A program made the position numbers and the translations under genes. Shown here in pieces: positions 34,161 through 43,015 of a DNA stretch of 45,248 nucleotides (its first letter is position 1; the number at the start of each line of letters is the position of its first letter). The notes under the pieces are model-generated. The model saw only the letters and a list, made by a program, of their open reading frames with translations, had not been told where the DNA came from and did not search any database. The stretch comes from Pseudomonadales bacterium (GTDB lineage: Bacteria > Pseudomonadota > Gammaproteobacteria > Pseudomonadales > Azotimanducaceae): assembly GCA_029251375.1 (NCBI GenBank), contig JAQXDL010000025.1:1-45248 (forward strand). The letters run 5' to 3'.

Positions 34161-34619
34161 ATGAGTTTTAACAGATTAATATGGGGCGTTAAGGCCAGCT
34201 TTAGGCGTTACGTTGAAGCGGCTGGTGGATCATCCACATTGGCTGATGGCGCGCGCAGCACTGAAGATGGCTCCTTTATCTTCATGGCCGTACCTGGCGG
34301 CGACCTGACAATAGCAGCGGACGGCAGTGCAACGGGTGCTATGCGGTTTCAAGGCTCAGTCTCTTTTGAAGCTCACGGTGGCATGCTCAAGGCTACGTTG
34401 GCGGAATTGGGGATCGAAGCTGGACCCGATGGACTCGTTCTGACCGTACTTGAATACCCACAAAACGAAGACCGCTGCGCGATCGCCCAGCTCGGCCCTG
34501 TCGAGGTCGGCGATGGTAATGTGATGACGATACGCAGCGAAATCACATTTGACGGCATGTACCAGATTGCCGACAACTATCCCCAGGGTACAGAACTAGA
34601 TCCGCTGATATTAGACTAA
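34161..34619 (+). CDS. HtaA-domain protein without signal peptide
   Basis: A 152-aa protein. It begins MSFNRLIWGVKASFRRYV, the LxWGVKxSFRxYV opening of the HtaA domain known from corynebacterial haem-binding proteins, and continues through FQGSVSFEAHGGMLKATL, the usual second strand pair. GGAG lies 6 nt before the ATG at 34161; a longer frame from 34104 has no SD. HtaA proteins are normally exported, but this one has no signal peptide, so it is either cytosolic or uses another route. It lies 77 bp after the exported orphan protein gene. Haem binding is not supported without the Tyr/His ligands being checked. Confidence 0.72.
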   Translation: MSFNRLIWGVKASFRRYVEAAGGSSTLADGARSTEDGSFIFMAVPGGDLTIAADGSATGAMRFQGSVSFEAHGGMLKATLAELGIEAGPDGLVLTVLEYPQNEDRCAIAQLGPVEVGDGNVMTIRSEITFDGMYQIADNYPQGTELDPLILD

Positions 34620-34847
34620 ACCCACGATGCTTTTGGGGACAGCCAATATCGGAATTCGCACCAACAATCTCTCACGAGATCAAGGTGAACCGACCTTCGA
34701 ATTTGGATCGAGTCGACCATATCGTTATGGAGATCTGCTAACAGTGTGTGTCCTCCTTTGCGTAAGAATTACCTGATAAGAACGATAATCACATGGATCT
34801 TTTGAAATTTTCTTAACTAACTTGATATAACCTTTGTGGAAGTAGAC

Positions 34848-36497
34848 ATGACAGAACAGGCGATTGAGATTAATGACATTGCGAACATCGATCCGCACCT
34901 TGATTATCAGGCGATTGTCATCGGCGCAGGGGTCTCGGGTATCTACCAGATCAAGCGTCTGGCTGATCTTGGCGTTCGTGCGACGGTGCTTGACGCCAAT
35001 GCCGATCTTGGAGGCACCTGGTACAACAACCGATATCCCGGCGCTAGGTTCGATTCAGAAAGCTATACCTACAGCTATTCGTTTTCCAAGGAAGTGCTTG
35101 ATCAATGGAACTGGACTGAGCGGTTTGCACCGCAGCCTGAGACGCTGGCTTATCTAAACTTTGTGACGGACAAATTTAAACTGCGTAAATACATGCAGTT
35201 CGGCTGCCGGGTCGAATCGATGATTTTCGACGATGACAAGAACACTTGGACATTGCGACTCGACGACGGTCGCCAGTTAACTACTCGTTTTATCATCTCC
35301 GGTGTCGGCGTCTTATCGACGCCAACGCTGCCAAAGCTCGAGGGCATGGACAGCTTCAAAGGCACCTCTTTTCACGCGTCCCATTGGCCGCACGAGCCTA
35401 TCGATCTTAAGGGCAAACGTGTGGCGGTCATCGGCAGCGGCGCGACGGCGATTCAACTTATCCCCGAAGTCGCAAAAGTTGCGACACGATTAACTGTCTT
35501 CCAACGCCGTGCAAACTGGGCGGCGCCGTTGAACAACGCACCCATCTCCGAGTCCGAAATGGCAGCAATACGCGAGCGCTATGACGACATATTCGCCGCA
35601 TGCGCACGCAGTCCGGGTGGGTTTGAACATGAACCGGACCGACGTGGTTTTTACGATGTAAGCCCAGAGCAGCGACGTGAATTGTGGGACAGACTCTACG
35701 ACGAGCCGGGCTTTGGTATCTGGCTGCAAAATTTCACCGAGATTTTCTTCGACGAAAAAGCCAATGCAGAATTCTCCGCGTATATTGCCGACCGTATTCG
35801 CCAACGTGTGAACGACCCTGCGCTTGCAGAGCGCCTAATTCCAAAAGACCATGGCTTTGGCATACAGCGTGTACCGCTAGAAACGGGTTATTTCGAGACC
35901 TACAACCGCGACGATGTCGAGCTTGTGGATTCCGCAGAGACACCCATTGTTCGCATCACGCCGACGGGACTCGATACCAGCGATGGTTCATACGAGTTCG
36001 ACGTCATTATTTACGCCACAGGTTTCGATGCGTTCACCGGCGCCTTTGATCATATCGACATTCAAGGTGCTGCGGGCGAACGGCTACGTGACAAATGGGC
36101 GACCGGTCCCGAGACCTACCTTGGCACGATGGTTCGCGGCTTTCCCAACTTCCTCATGCTGGTCGGACCGCAGACCGCCGCATCGAACTTTCCCCGCGGT
36201 GCAGAACTGAGCGTCGACTGGGTAACGCCTTTTCTCGAGCACATGTGGGCGCACGGCCACCAACGATTCGATGTCGACGAAGCAGCTGAGACGCAATGGA
36301 TCGAGCACGTTAAAGATATGTATAAAGGTATGCTACTGCGCAACGCTCGGAGTTGGTTCACCGGTTACAACTCGAACCTTGAGGGGCACGAGTACGGCAA
36401 GATGCGATACAACATCTACAACGGCGGCGGACCGAGGTACGCCAAGATGCTACGGGACGTAGCCGACAACGACTACGAGGGTGTTTATTTTAAGTAA
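34848..36497 (+). CDS. Flavin-containing Baeyer-Villiger-type monooxygenase
   Basis: A 549-aa class B flavoprotein monooxygenase of the cyclohexanone/phenylacetone monooxygenase type. The first Rossmann motif GAGVSG binds FAD (residues about 27-32), GGTWYNNRYPGARFD follows, the BVMO fingerprint is FKGTSFHASHW (FxGxxxHxxxW), and the second Rossmann motif GSGATA binds NADPH. It should insert oxygen next to a ketone to give an ester or lactone. The ATG at 34848 has GGAAG before it; a GTG four codons earlier is possible. It heads an operon with an SDR and an amidohydrolase. Confidence 0.93.
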   Translation: MTEQAIEINDIANIDPHLDYQAIVIGAGVSGIYQIKRLADLGVRATVLDANADLGGTWYNNRYPGARFDSESYTYSYSFSKEVLDQWNWTERFAPQPETLAYLNFVTDKFKLRKYMQFGCRVESMIFDDDKNTWTLRLDDGRQLTTRFIISGVGVLSTPTLPKLEGMDSFKGTSFHASHWPHEPIDLKGKRVAVIGSGATAIQLIPEVAKVATRLTVFQRRANWAAPLNNAPISESEMAAIRERYDDIFAACARSPGGFEHEPDRRGFYDVSPEQRRELWDRLYDEPGFGIWLQNFTEIFFDEKANAEFSAYIADRIRQRVNDPALAERLIPKDHGFGIQRVPLETGYFETYNRDDVELVDSAETPIVRITPTGLDTSDGSYEFDVIIYATGFDAFTGAFDHIDIQGAAGERLRDKWATGPETYLGTMVRGFPNFLMLVGPQTAASNFPRGAELSVDWVTPFLEHMWAHGHQRFDVDEAAETQWIEHVKDMYKGMLLRNARSWFTGYNSNLEGHEYGKMRYNIYNGGGPRYAKMLRDVADNDYEGVYFK

Positions 36498-36688
36498 TTG
36501 GAATTTACACTATCGGTACTATATCTAAGGATCGAGGCGTTGGTAGACAGCCTAGCGATTCACCTGTCTTTCATCTCGTTATCGAAGGTGACATTACCCA
36601 ACGACAATACAACTTGTAAAAATTAGAAGCACGACCAATACAGCACAGTCGTTTAAACACTTGTGCTGCGCAAAATGAGGTAACAAGC

Positions 36689-37447
36689 ATGAGTTTGGAA
36701 AACAAGATCGTATTGGTGACTGGCGGTGCAAGTGGCATCGGTCGCGCAACCGTCGACCGCTTAGCCGCCGATGGTGCGCACGTGGTCGTAGCCGATACGC
36801 AGGTGGATCTTGCTGGCGAGGTTGTGAGCGAAGTAAAAAAAGCAGGCGGAAGTGCTGAAGTGTGTCAACTCGATGTTGCCAAATCAGGCGCTGCAGATAC
36901 AGCCGTCAACGCAATCGTTGCCGAACACGGTCGATTAGACGGCGCCTTCAACAATGCGGGCATTGTCGGGCCAACGGTAAAATTACTCGACATTGACCCA
37001 GAGGAATGGGCGCGCGTTCTTGCCGTCAACCTAACGGGTATATTTAGCTGCGTGCAAGCTGAGATCAGACAGATGACTCAGCAATCATCGGGTGGCAGTA
37101 TCGTTAATACCGCCTCTATCTGTGGTTTAGTTGCCCTCTCTCACGCGGCCGCTTATAACTCGGCCAAACATGGTGTCGTGGGCCTAACGAAATCCGCGGC
37201 AATCGAGTACGGGCCAAAGAAAATTCGTGTCAATGCAGTCTGTCCGGGCTTCATCGATACCCCGATGCTCGCTAAAGGTGCTGGCGCCAGTGAAGGGATG
37301 CTCGAACAGGTGACAGGCACTTTGCCGATTCGCCGCATTGCCGATGCAAGTGAGGTTGCGGATGTGGTCGCTTGGTTGTTGTCGGAGCAGTCGAGTTACA
37401 TCACGGGCATTGCGATGCCAATAGATGGTGGATGGACAGCACAGTAG
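36689..37447 (+). CDS. SDR family oxidoreductase
   Basis: A 252-aa classical SDR. TGGASGIG at residues 11-18, NNAG at 88-91, catalytic S143, Y156 and K160, and the C-terminal YITGIAMPIDGGWTAQ motif. Its place between a Baeyer-Villiger monooxygenase and an amidohydrolase suggests that it oxidizes an alcohol to the ketone used by the monooxygenase. The ATG is preceded by GAGGTAA. The gap to the amidohydrolase is 39 bp, so the last two genes are almost surely cotranscribed. Confidence 0.92.
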   Translation: MSLENKIVLVTGGASGIGRATVDRLAADGAHVVVADTQVDLAGEVVSEVKKAGGSAEVCQLDVAKSGAADTAVNAIVAEHGRLDGAFNNAGIVGPTVKLLDIDPEEWARVLAVNLTGIFSCVQAEIRQMTQQSSGGSIVNTASICGLVALSHAAAYNSAKHGVVGLTKSAAIEYGPKKIRVNAVCPGFIDTPMLAKGAGASEGMLEQVTGTLPIRRIADASEVADVVAWLLSEQSSYITGIAMPIDGGWTAQ

Positions 37448-37486
37448 GTGTGCCTGCATTGATTATGAAAAACCAAGGAGAATTAC

Positions 37487-38518
37487 ATGGCGGCAAATAC
37501 AGGCCAGGCTAGCCCGGATGATCAATGGCTGGCGATGTTGCAGGAGGACGTGCTCGAGCCTGACTTGCCGATTATTGATCCGCATCACCACCTGTGGTTA
37601 CGCAGTGGATATACCTATTTGATGCCAGAGCTTGCTGCAGACCTAGCCAGCGGCCACAACATCGTGGCCACCGTATATGCTGAGTGTCATTCGATGTATC
37701 GCAGGGACGGTCCTGAAGAGCAACGCTCGCTGGGCGAAACAGAATTTGTTCGAGGACAGGCAGCCATGAGCAGCAGTGGTGAGTTCGGCGCCACTCGCGC
37801 CTGCGACGTAATGTTCGGCAACGTAGATCTGACTCTAGGCGGCGCTGCAGAGACTATATTCGAACAACACATTGAAGCGTCCGGCGGGCGTTTTCGCGGG
37901 GTCAGACTTTCCAGTGGTTGGCACGCGGATGACAAAATTGCCAATGTCGCCGCGCAACCTCAGTTGTTGCTAGATCCACGTGTCAAAGAAGCCGTCGCCG
38001 TCGTAAAACGACTCGGATTGTCATTGGACTGTTGGCTTTATCATCCGCAAATAGATGAAGTTGCGCAACTCGCCGACGCGCATCCGGACTTAACCATCAT
38101 TCTGAATCATGTCGGCAGCCCGATTTTGGGCGGTCCATATAGAGGCAGAACTGACGAGGTCTTTAATCAATGGAAGGCAGCGATTATTCGTCTTAGCAAG
38201 CGTGAAAACGTGTTTGTAAAACTCGGCGCCCTACCGATCCGCATGCCAAGTTATGAGGGCGACCGTAGTCTGCCACCCAGCTCACAAGAAGTTGCTGCCG
38301 CTTGGCAACCCTGGATGGAAACTTGCATCGAGGCGTTTGGCTCGGCCCGGTCTATGTACGAATCAAACTTCCCAGTGCAAAAACGTTGGTGCAGCTATCA
38401 GGTCTGCTGGAACGCATTCAAACGTATCTCCGCGGGCGCGTCCGCGGCTGAAAAGACTGACTTGTTTTTCGGCGCGGCAGCACGTGCTTATCGTATAGAG
38501 AATGTTCTATCGGCTTAG
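37487..38518 (+). CDS. Amidohydrolase family protein (PDC/lactone hydrolase-like)
   Basis: A 343-aa TIM-barrel hydrolase of the amidohydrolase-2 superfamily. The N-terminal metal motif is DPHHHLW, GRFRGVRLSSGW and ILNHVGSPI follow, and the late ESNFPVQ segment replaces the usual SD/TDxP block near the C terminus. The DPHHHLW variety is found in lactonases such as 2-pyrone-4,6-dicarboxylate hydrolase and related sugar lactonases. In this operon it would open the ester or lactone made by the monooxygenase; this is inference. SD AAGGAG is well placed before the ATG. Confidence 0.9.
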   Translation: MAANTGQASPDDQWLAMLQEDVLEPDLPIIDPHHHLWLRSGYTYLMPELAADLASGHNIVATVYAECHSMYRRDGPEEQRSLGETEFVRGQAAMSSSGEFGATRACDVMFGNVDLTLGGAAETIFEQHIEASGGRFRGVRLSSGWHADDKIANVAAQPQLLLDPRVKEAVAVVKRLGLSLDCWLYHPQIDEVAQLADAHPDLTIILNHVGSPILGGPYRGRTDEVFNQWKAAIIRLSKRENVFVKLGALPIRMPSYEGDRSLPPSSQEVAAAWQPWMETCIEAFGSARSMYESNFPVQKRWCSYQVCWNAFKRISAGASAAEKTDLFFGAAARAYRIENVLSA

Positions 38519-38592
38519 TGAGTTTTGACGAAGCCTAACTGTGACGTATTCTACCTTTGGTAATAAAACGTTACCGGCGTAAGTTGCGGGGC

Positions 38593-38664
38593 GTGCGTAT
38601 AGATTGTTTTAGATTATTGTGACACGCACAAAACACCACTCACACCATAGCGGCATCGCCTAAA
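38593..38664. other. Covarying hairpin element, copy 2
   Basis: Stem GTGCGT (38593-38598) with ACGCAC (38624-38629), loop ending ATTATTGTGAC, then the conserved tail AAAACACCACTCACACCAT and GGCATCGC. Compared with copy 1 at 30851-30918, the loop end and tail are kept while both stem arms change together, which supports a structure under selection. It is followed 9 bp later by a strong SD and a 16-codon ORF. Confidence 0.6.
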
Positions 38665-38673
38665 GGAGAGTTT

Positions 38674-38724
38674 ATGTGCCGCATCAGACACCAAAATGTA
38701 TATTGCTTTGTAGTACTCAGCTAA
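38674..38724 (+). CDS. Possible 16-aa leader peptide
   Basis: An ATG with an excellent SD (AAAGGAG, spacing 6) opens a 16-codon frame, MCRIRHQNVYCFVVLS, ending at TAA. It sits between the covarying hairpin and a second strong hairpin (38728-38779), a layout seen in translational attenuators. No large gene follows on this strand within 450 bp, so what it would regulate is unclear. The reading is inference. Confidence 0.35.
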   Translation: MCRIRHQNVYCFVVLS

Positions 38725-38727
38725 ACG

Positions 38728-38779
38728 TCTTTGACTCACTTCACTCACGGCGTGATTCGCATCACCCGTAAGTCAAAGA
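38728..38779 (+). other. Bulged long hairpin
   Basis: A 9-bp outer stem, TCTTTGACT (38728-38736) with AGTCAAAGA (38771-38779), encloses ACGG/CCGT (38747-38750 and 38766-38769) and GTGAT/ATCAC (38752-38756 and 38761-38765) with a one-base bulge and a TCGC tetraloop. No T-tract follows, so it is not a classical terminator; a small RNA or attenuator is possible. The rest of the gap to 39176 holds only a weak hairpin GGCAGCA/TGCTGCC at 39104-39147. Confidence 0.6.
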
Positions 38780-39176
38780 AACAGTGTCACCATTTCCTCG
38801 GTCGGAAACCACATTGGCGGATTGTGTCGGTTAAATACCAATTGAGATTCTAGCTAGGGTCTACTGTACAGCGCCTCTGGACTAATAGCAGCCAACGCTG
38901 AAATTTGACGTTTGGCGACCTACGCATGATCGCGAATGTGAGGCGTTGCTAAGAGTCTCGGGCCGAAGTAGATCAAGTAGACCAGATTAAAAAGTGCTGT
39001 GAGACGGCCACGAAGCATAAAAAAACCGCAGCAGGCAGGTCATCACGCACTTTTTACAGATAGCGCTGAGCAAGTACACCCCATGCTGTGGCCCACTAGC
39101 AAAGGCAGCAGTGAAATGTCAGCCTTGTTCGGCCGGTGCTTGCTGCCTAGGTTCCCAGCACTCGGATTATTTTAAA

Positions 39177-39797
39177 CTATCCCGCCTTTTCGGCTTCTAC
39201 TCTTGCAATACTGGGATGTTTTGCCATGAGATCAATGACAGCTTGAATACGGGGGTAGTCTGCTAGTAAATCCAAATCCATTACCGCCTTACCAATTCCA
39301 GTAGCAAGCCCAAAGGTGTAAAACGTATAGAAGTCTGCGAGGGTTACCGTGTCCCCAGCGGCATAGGGCCCTCCTACAAAAATTCGATCAACCGCCGCCA
39401 TACCCTTAATCAATTCAGCCTTAGCGCTTTCTCTTGTTTCATCGCTTACGGGTTTTTTAAATAACAGCTCCGGTAGGCATCTTCTGGCAACTAGCTCCAC
39501 GTCGAGTTTTAGATGGCAGATCAATTCAACAACCTTCGCTGCTGCCAAAGGGTCGCTAGGCAACAAGGCAGGCTGAGGCGCGATTCTATCAAGGTACGCA
39601 GCAATGGCGAGCGATTCAGAGAGATACTGACCGTCTACACCTATTGATGGCATTTTGCCCATGGGCGAGCGACTTAGGTTATCCTCTTCTTGCGTGGGTG
39701 GCGCTTTCACTTCTTCGAACTCAACACCTTTTTCGATCATAAGAGCCTTGATCAAGCTGTAGTAGTTGCTCATGCGTAAGCCGTAGAGTTGAATCAT
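39177..39797 (-). CDS. Glutathione S-transferase family protein
   Basis: A 206-aa GST. The thioredoxin-like N domain has the GKMPSI segment with the cis-Pro before its strand and SES (the glutathione gamma-glutamyl contact), and the C-terminal helical domain has GDTVTLADFYTF, the usual N-capping D motif. The start is MIQLYGL at 39797, with GGGGGA upstream; an ATG four codons earlier is possible. It conjugates or reduces electrophiles with glutathione; the substrate is unknown. It stands alone between large gaps. Confidence 0.9.
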   Translation of the reverse strand: MIQLYGLRMSNYYSLIKALMIEKGVEFEEVKAPPTQEEDNLSRSPMGKMPSIGVDGQYLSESLAIAAYLDRIAPQPALLPSDPLAAAKVVELICHLKLDVELVARRCLPELLFKKPVSDETRESAKAELIKGMAAVDRIFVGGPYAAGDTVTLADFYTFYTFGLATGIGKAVMDLDLLADYPRIQAVIDLMAKHPSIARVEAEKAG

Positions 39798-40163
39798 TTT
39801 TTCCCCCATCAGTGATTAGTGAACTTGTTGTGTAGTGACAAAGGCCTCTTATCTCTGCCGCAAGGCCACTTTAGCACAAAACGGCAGCAGCACATGCCAT
39901 AAGGATCATCTAACAGCGCTGCTTGATGCCCCTAATGCGGTTGTTTACGGGCAAAGAATTAACCACAGCCGTCAATACGTTCATCAGCAGACGGTAGTTT
40001 TCTAGACTCGACGAAAGATAGCAGCTTGGAACGATCTTCGGGGTGGCGTTCACCTTGCCACACACATAGCGGCTGAACAGATTCGATTTTGCTATCGAAG
40101 GTTATTCACGCCGCCATGACAGGGCGCAGTTAAACACCCCTTTTTAAGATCAAAGCATGCTAG
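39798..40163. other. Gene-free gap between GST and TonB receptor
   Basis: About 366 bp. A minus-strand frame near 39963-40105 stays open for about 48 codons, but has no start or SD and no family pattern I recognise. A short near-palindrome CATGCTAGCTAGTATG lies close to the receptor stop codon. Nothing else seen. Confidence 0.35.
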
Positions 40164-42347
40164 CTAGTATGTATAACGCAACCCTAGTCGTACGCCACGT
40201 CCGGCCTCGGGCGAAAAGTTTTTCAAAAAGGATGTATGGTTCCTGATTTCTTCGTCGAGCAAGTTACTGCCTTTAGCGAAAAGCAGCAGCTCGCCACTCG
40301 CTAGATTGATATGGTAATCAGCGTATAGATTTAGGGCGGTATAACCATCGGTTTCGAATTCTCCTACTGCGGTGTCTTCTTGGTCAAACACTTCCGTTAG
40401 ATTTAAGTTAACGGACCATACATTTGCATGCCAGGTAACGCCAACTCCTAAACGGGCCGGCGGTATTCTGGGAACATCACCACCGTCATCAAAACTTGCC
40501 TTAACGAGATCACCTTGTATTGAAAGATCTAACTCACCGAATTCGCTCTGCATCGCCTCGTAATCTAAACGACCTTCGACACCATAGAAAGTGGCATCAT
40601 TCGCAACGTAGTTAGAAATGGTCTGTTCTTCGAACTCGCCGTTATCTTGAAGAAAAATATAGTCCGCAATCTCGTTATAGTAAACGCTGAATGCGCCCGT
40701 CACTTTTCCACGATGCTGTCGAAATTCAACTTCAATATTGTTGGCTTTTTCTTTGTCCAGATCAGCATTACCGATCTCCAACCTTCCTGTCGCAACATGG
40801 GCCACAAGGTCTTCGGGGTCAGTGGAAACAGCACAAGTACTGGTTTCAACATTCGAATACCGTTCTTCCAATGTCGGCGCGCGCTCCGAACTAGAAAGCG
40901 CAACCATGATATTGCTACTCTCGGTCAAGTCGTAAAGCATACTCGCGGAAAGACTGTGTGTGCCTTCGTCGCGGTCACACCCTTGGCCGGGGTCAGTTTC
41001 ATTGTAGCCATACCGATAACCAAACTCCCACGTTGTGTTTTCAGAATCAATTCGTTCAATAGCAAAAACGGAATAGCCGGTGCTATCGGTCTTAGGAATG
41101 AATGCTTCCTCGCCCACAGCACTAAACTCTGTATCGGATAACTGCAAGCCCCAAATACCTTGCAGTTGACCTATCTGCCTGTGGGCTAAGGTAAACCGAC
41201 CTTCATAGCCTTCGTTGCTATAAACCGTGCCGACAAAAGCGGTACCATCTGCCTCAATCTCGAGTTCAGAATGTTCGTAATCGGTGTAATTTATACCCGC
41301 CTGAAGACGCTCAAAAAAACCACCTTCAAAACGATATTCACCTTTTAAATCGTAACGTGTTTGTTCCATATCGATACGGACAAACTCCTCACCTTCTTCC
41401 TCGTCTCCGTGCTCATCATCGTGGTCATCATCGTGGTCATCATCGTGATCTTCATCACCGTGCTCTTCTTCATGATGTCCGTGCGTGCCACCTGGCAATC
41501 CATAGTTACTTTCTATGCTCGCCATCGAAAAACCGATAAACCCTTGCTCACCAGAAATAGAGGTGCCGATCGTATATCCATCGGATTCTGCATCTGTGTT
41601 AGCAACATAACCCTTTGAATTGGTTATCTCTTCTTCTTCGTGATCCTCGTCCTCCTCATGCGCTTCTTCTTCACGTTCGAGAGCGGCTTCATCGATCGCA
41701 AAGCCATTGATATCCATATCATTGTTGTTTCGAGTGAAAGCATCTAGGTGAAGATTAAACATACCAAGCGAGCCGTTAAATTTTGCAACTGTTTTATCAC
41801 CGTCATTCACGGTGTTATGGCTTTGCTCGATGAAAAACTCTGGCGTATCGATGCTTGCTTCTAGAATGCGATCATCGATCACGTTAACAATGCCTCCAAC
41901 AGCACCATTGCCATAAAGCAGTGTCGATGGGCCTCTTATCACCTCTAAACGCGTCGCCAACGCTGGCTCAACACCGTTGACATGATCCGGACTAACTGCT
42001 GAAACATCAACGTTGTTAACACTGTTCTGCATTACTTGAACTCTATTTCCCGACTGGCCGCGTATGACGGCCTGACCCACGCCAGGGCCAAAGCTTGAGT
42101 TATGTATGCCTACTTGATTGTTTAACGTCGCGCCTAACTGATCTTGCACTTCGCGTCGCAGCGCTTCTTCAGTCAAAACGTTAATAGGTAAAACCGTGTT
42201 AGCAACGTTTCTCTGAAACGGCGCACTGACCACAATTTCCTCTTCGTATGTATGATTTCCATGCGTGGTTTTTGAATTTTGCTCGCCGACGGCCGCGCCT
42301 GCGTATGCGGCACTAATCGATAGAATTATAGAGTTTAAGTTCTTCAT
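40164..42347 (-). CDS. TonB-dependent receptor, ZnuD-like, with His/Asp-rich loops
   Basis: A 727-aa outer-membrane receptor. A signal peptide spans residues 1-20, the plug domain includes EEIVVSAPF (TonB-box-like region, 35-44) and LEVIRGPSTLLYGNGAVGG (134-152), and the beta barrel ends with a terminal Tyr (RLGLRYTY). Two extracellular-type loops are loaded with His, Asp and Glu: residues 223-240 and 288-321, the second after NYGLPGGTHGHH. Such loops are the mark of ZnuD-type zinc receptors, so zinc uptake is the best inference; haem or another metal is possible. A small exported His-containing protein gene lies 143 bp upstream on the same strand. Zur control would be expected, but I could not find a convincing Zur box. 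Confidence 0.92.
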   Translation of the reverse strand: MKNLNSIILSISAAYAGAAVGEQNSKTTHGNHTYEEEIVVSAPFQRNVANTVLPINVLTEEALRREVQDQLGATLNNQVGIHNSSFGPGVGQAVIRGQSGNRVQVMQNSVNNVDVSAVSPDHVNGVEPALATRLEVIRGPSTLLYGNGAVGGIVNVIDDRILEASIDTPEFFIEQSHNTVNDGDKTVAKFNGSLGMFNLHLDAFTRNNNDMDINGFAIDEAALEREEEAHEEDEDHEEEEITNSKGYVANTDAESDGYTIGTSISGEQGFIGFSMASIESNYGLPGGTHGHHEEEHGDEDHDDDHDDDHDDEHGDEEEGEEFVRIDMEQTRYDLKGEYRFEGGFFERLQAGINYTDYEHSELEIEADGTAFVGTVYSNEGYEGRFTLAHRQIGQLQGIWGLQLSDTEFSAVGEEAFIPKTDSTGYSVFAIERIDSENTTWEFGYRYGYNETDPGQGCDRDEGTHSLSASMLYDLTESSNIMVALSSSERAPTLEERYSNVETSTCAVSTDPEDLVAHVATGRLEIGNADLDKEKANNIEVEFRQHRGKVTGAFSVYYNEIADYIFLQDNGEFEEQTISNYVANDATFYGVEGRLDYEAMQSEFGELDLSIQGDLVKASFDDGGDVPRIPPARLGVGVTWHANVWSVNLNLTEVFDQEDTAVGEFETDGYTALNLYADYHINLASGELLLFAKGSNLLDEEIRNHTSFLKNFSPEAGRGVRLGLRYTY
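41414..41449. repeat. 12-bp tandem repeat encoding a His/Asp loop
   Basis: Three units of CATCATCGTGGT (the third with one mismatch) on the plus strand, inside the receptor gene. On the coding strand they encode the HDDD repeats of the metal-binding-type loop. Copy-number change would lengthen or shorten the loop without a frameshift. Confidence 0.8.
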
Positions 42348-42490
42348 GGTATCTCCTGCAAAAAATGCTAAAAATCATCCTTAGACTAGAGAAAGAAACT
42401 TATGCAGATTTAGTTACCACATATGCTAACGAACATCACTGGACAGACGCGCGTTTTTTCTTGAGCTTTCAAGATGCGAATTGATATTTA

Positions 42491-42766
42491 TTAGCTGCGG
42501 AGAGGTGGACCTCTAGGGTCTTTGTGGAGACTTTCAGTGGTAGCCACGAGACGGGGAAAGGCACTCTGAGGGTTGGACGCAACCGCTCGGAGAAAATCAT
42601 TTTGAGCATGATCAACTGCTGCATCGCCGCCCGAATGGGAACCAAACTCGCAACTGAGCTCTTCAACTGAAGTTTCATGAATATGATTGGCAATCACGAA
42701 GCCCGGCAGACTAAGCATCATGCTGAGCAGCAGTATCGATAACTTCTTGGAGATAGCCCTATTCAT
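42491..42766 (-). CDS. Small exported protein next to the TonB receptor
   Basis: A 91-aa protein with a clear signal peptide (KKLSILLLSMMLSLPGFVIA, residues 7-26). The mature part begins NHIHETSVEELSCEFGSHSGGDAAVDHA, with four His and one Cys, and ends in KDPRGPPLRS. Small exported proteins with His/Cys clusters and a RGPP-like ending are often found next to ZnuD-type receptor genes (from memory). A periplasmic zinc-handling role is inferred. It precedes the receptor by 143 bp on the same strand. Confidence 0.75.
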   Translation of the reverse strand: MNRAISKKLSILLLSMMLSLPGFVIANHIHETSVEELSCEFGSHSGGDAAVDHAQNDFLRAVASNPQSAFPRLVATTESLHKDPRGPPLRS

Positions 42767-43015
42767 GTCGCGGTAAGTTATTGGGAAGTTCTAGTCATGT
42801 CAACGTTTATCTTCTGTTTATTTCGGACGATAACCTAAAACATCAGAGCCAAGGCGTATTCTGCATTATTACGGTTTCTCCGAGTAGGCTCATGAAATAT
42901 TATGACCGTCGGTAGCAACAATATATGACCCATTTTTCAGAAATATACTGTATGCATCCTGTCTACCAATTGGTGCATACTCTTCGCTACACCTTGAATC
43001 AGAAATGGTACATGT

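Noticed and set aside
39963-40105. About 48 open codons on the minus strand
   Set aside because: No start codon with an SD and no recognisable family; could be a remnant but not supported.
42767-42900. Zur box upstream of the zinc-receptor genes
   Set aside because: Searched by eye for the palindromic GTTATA-type Zur pattern; nothing convincing was found.
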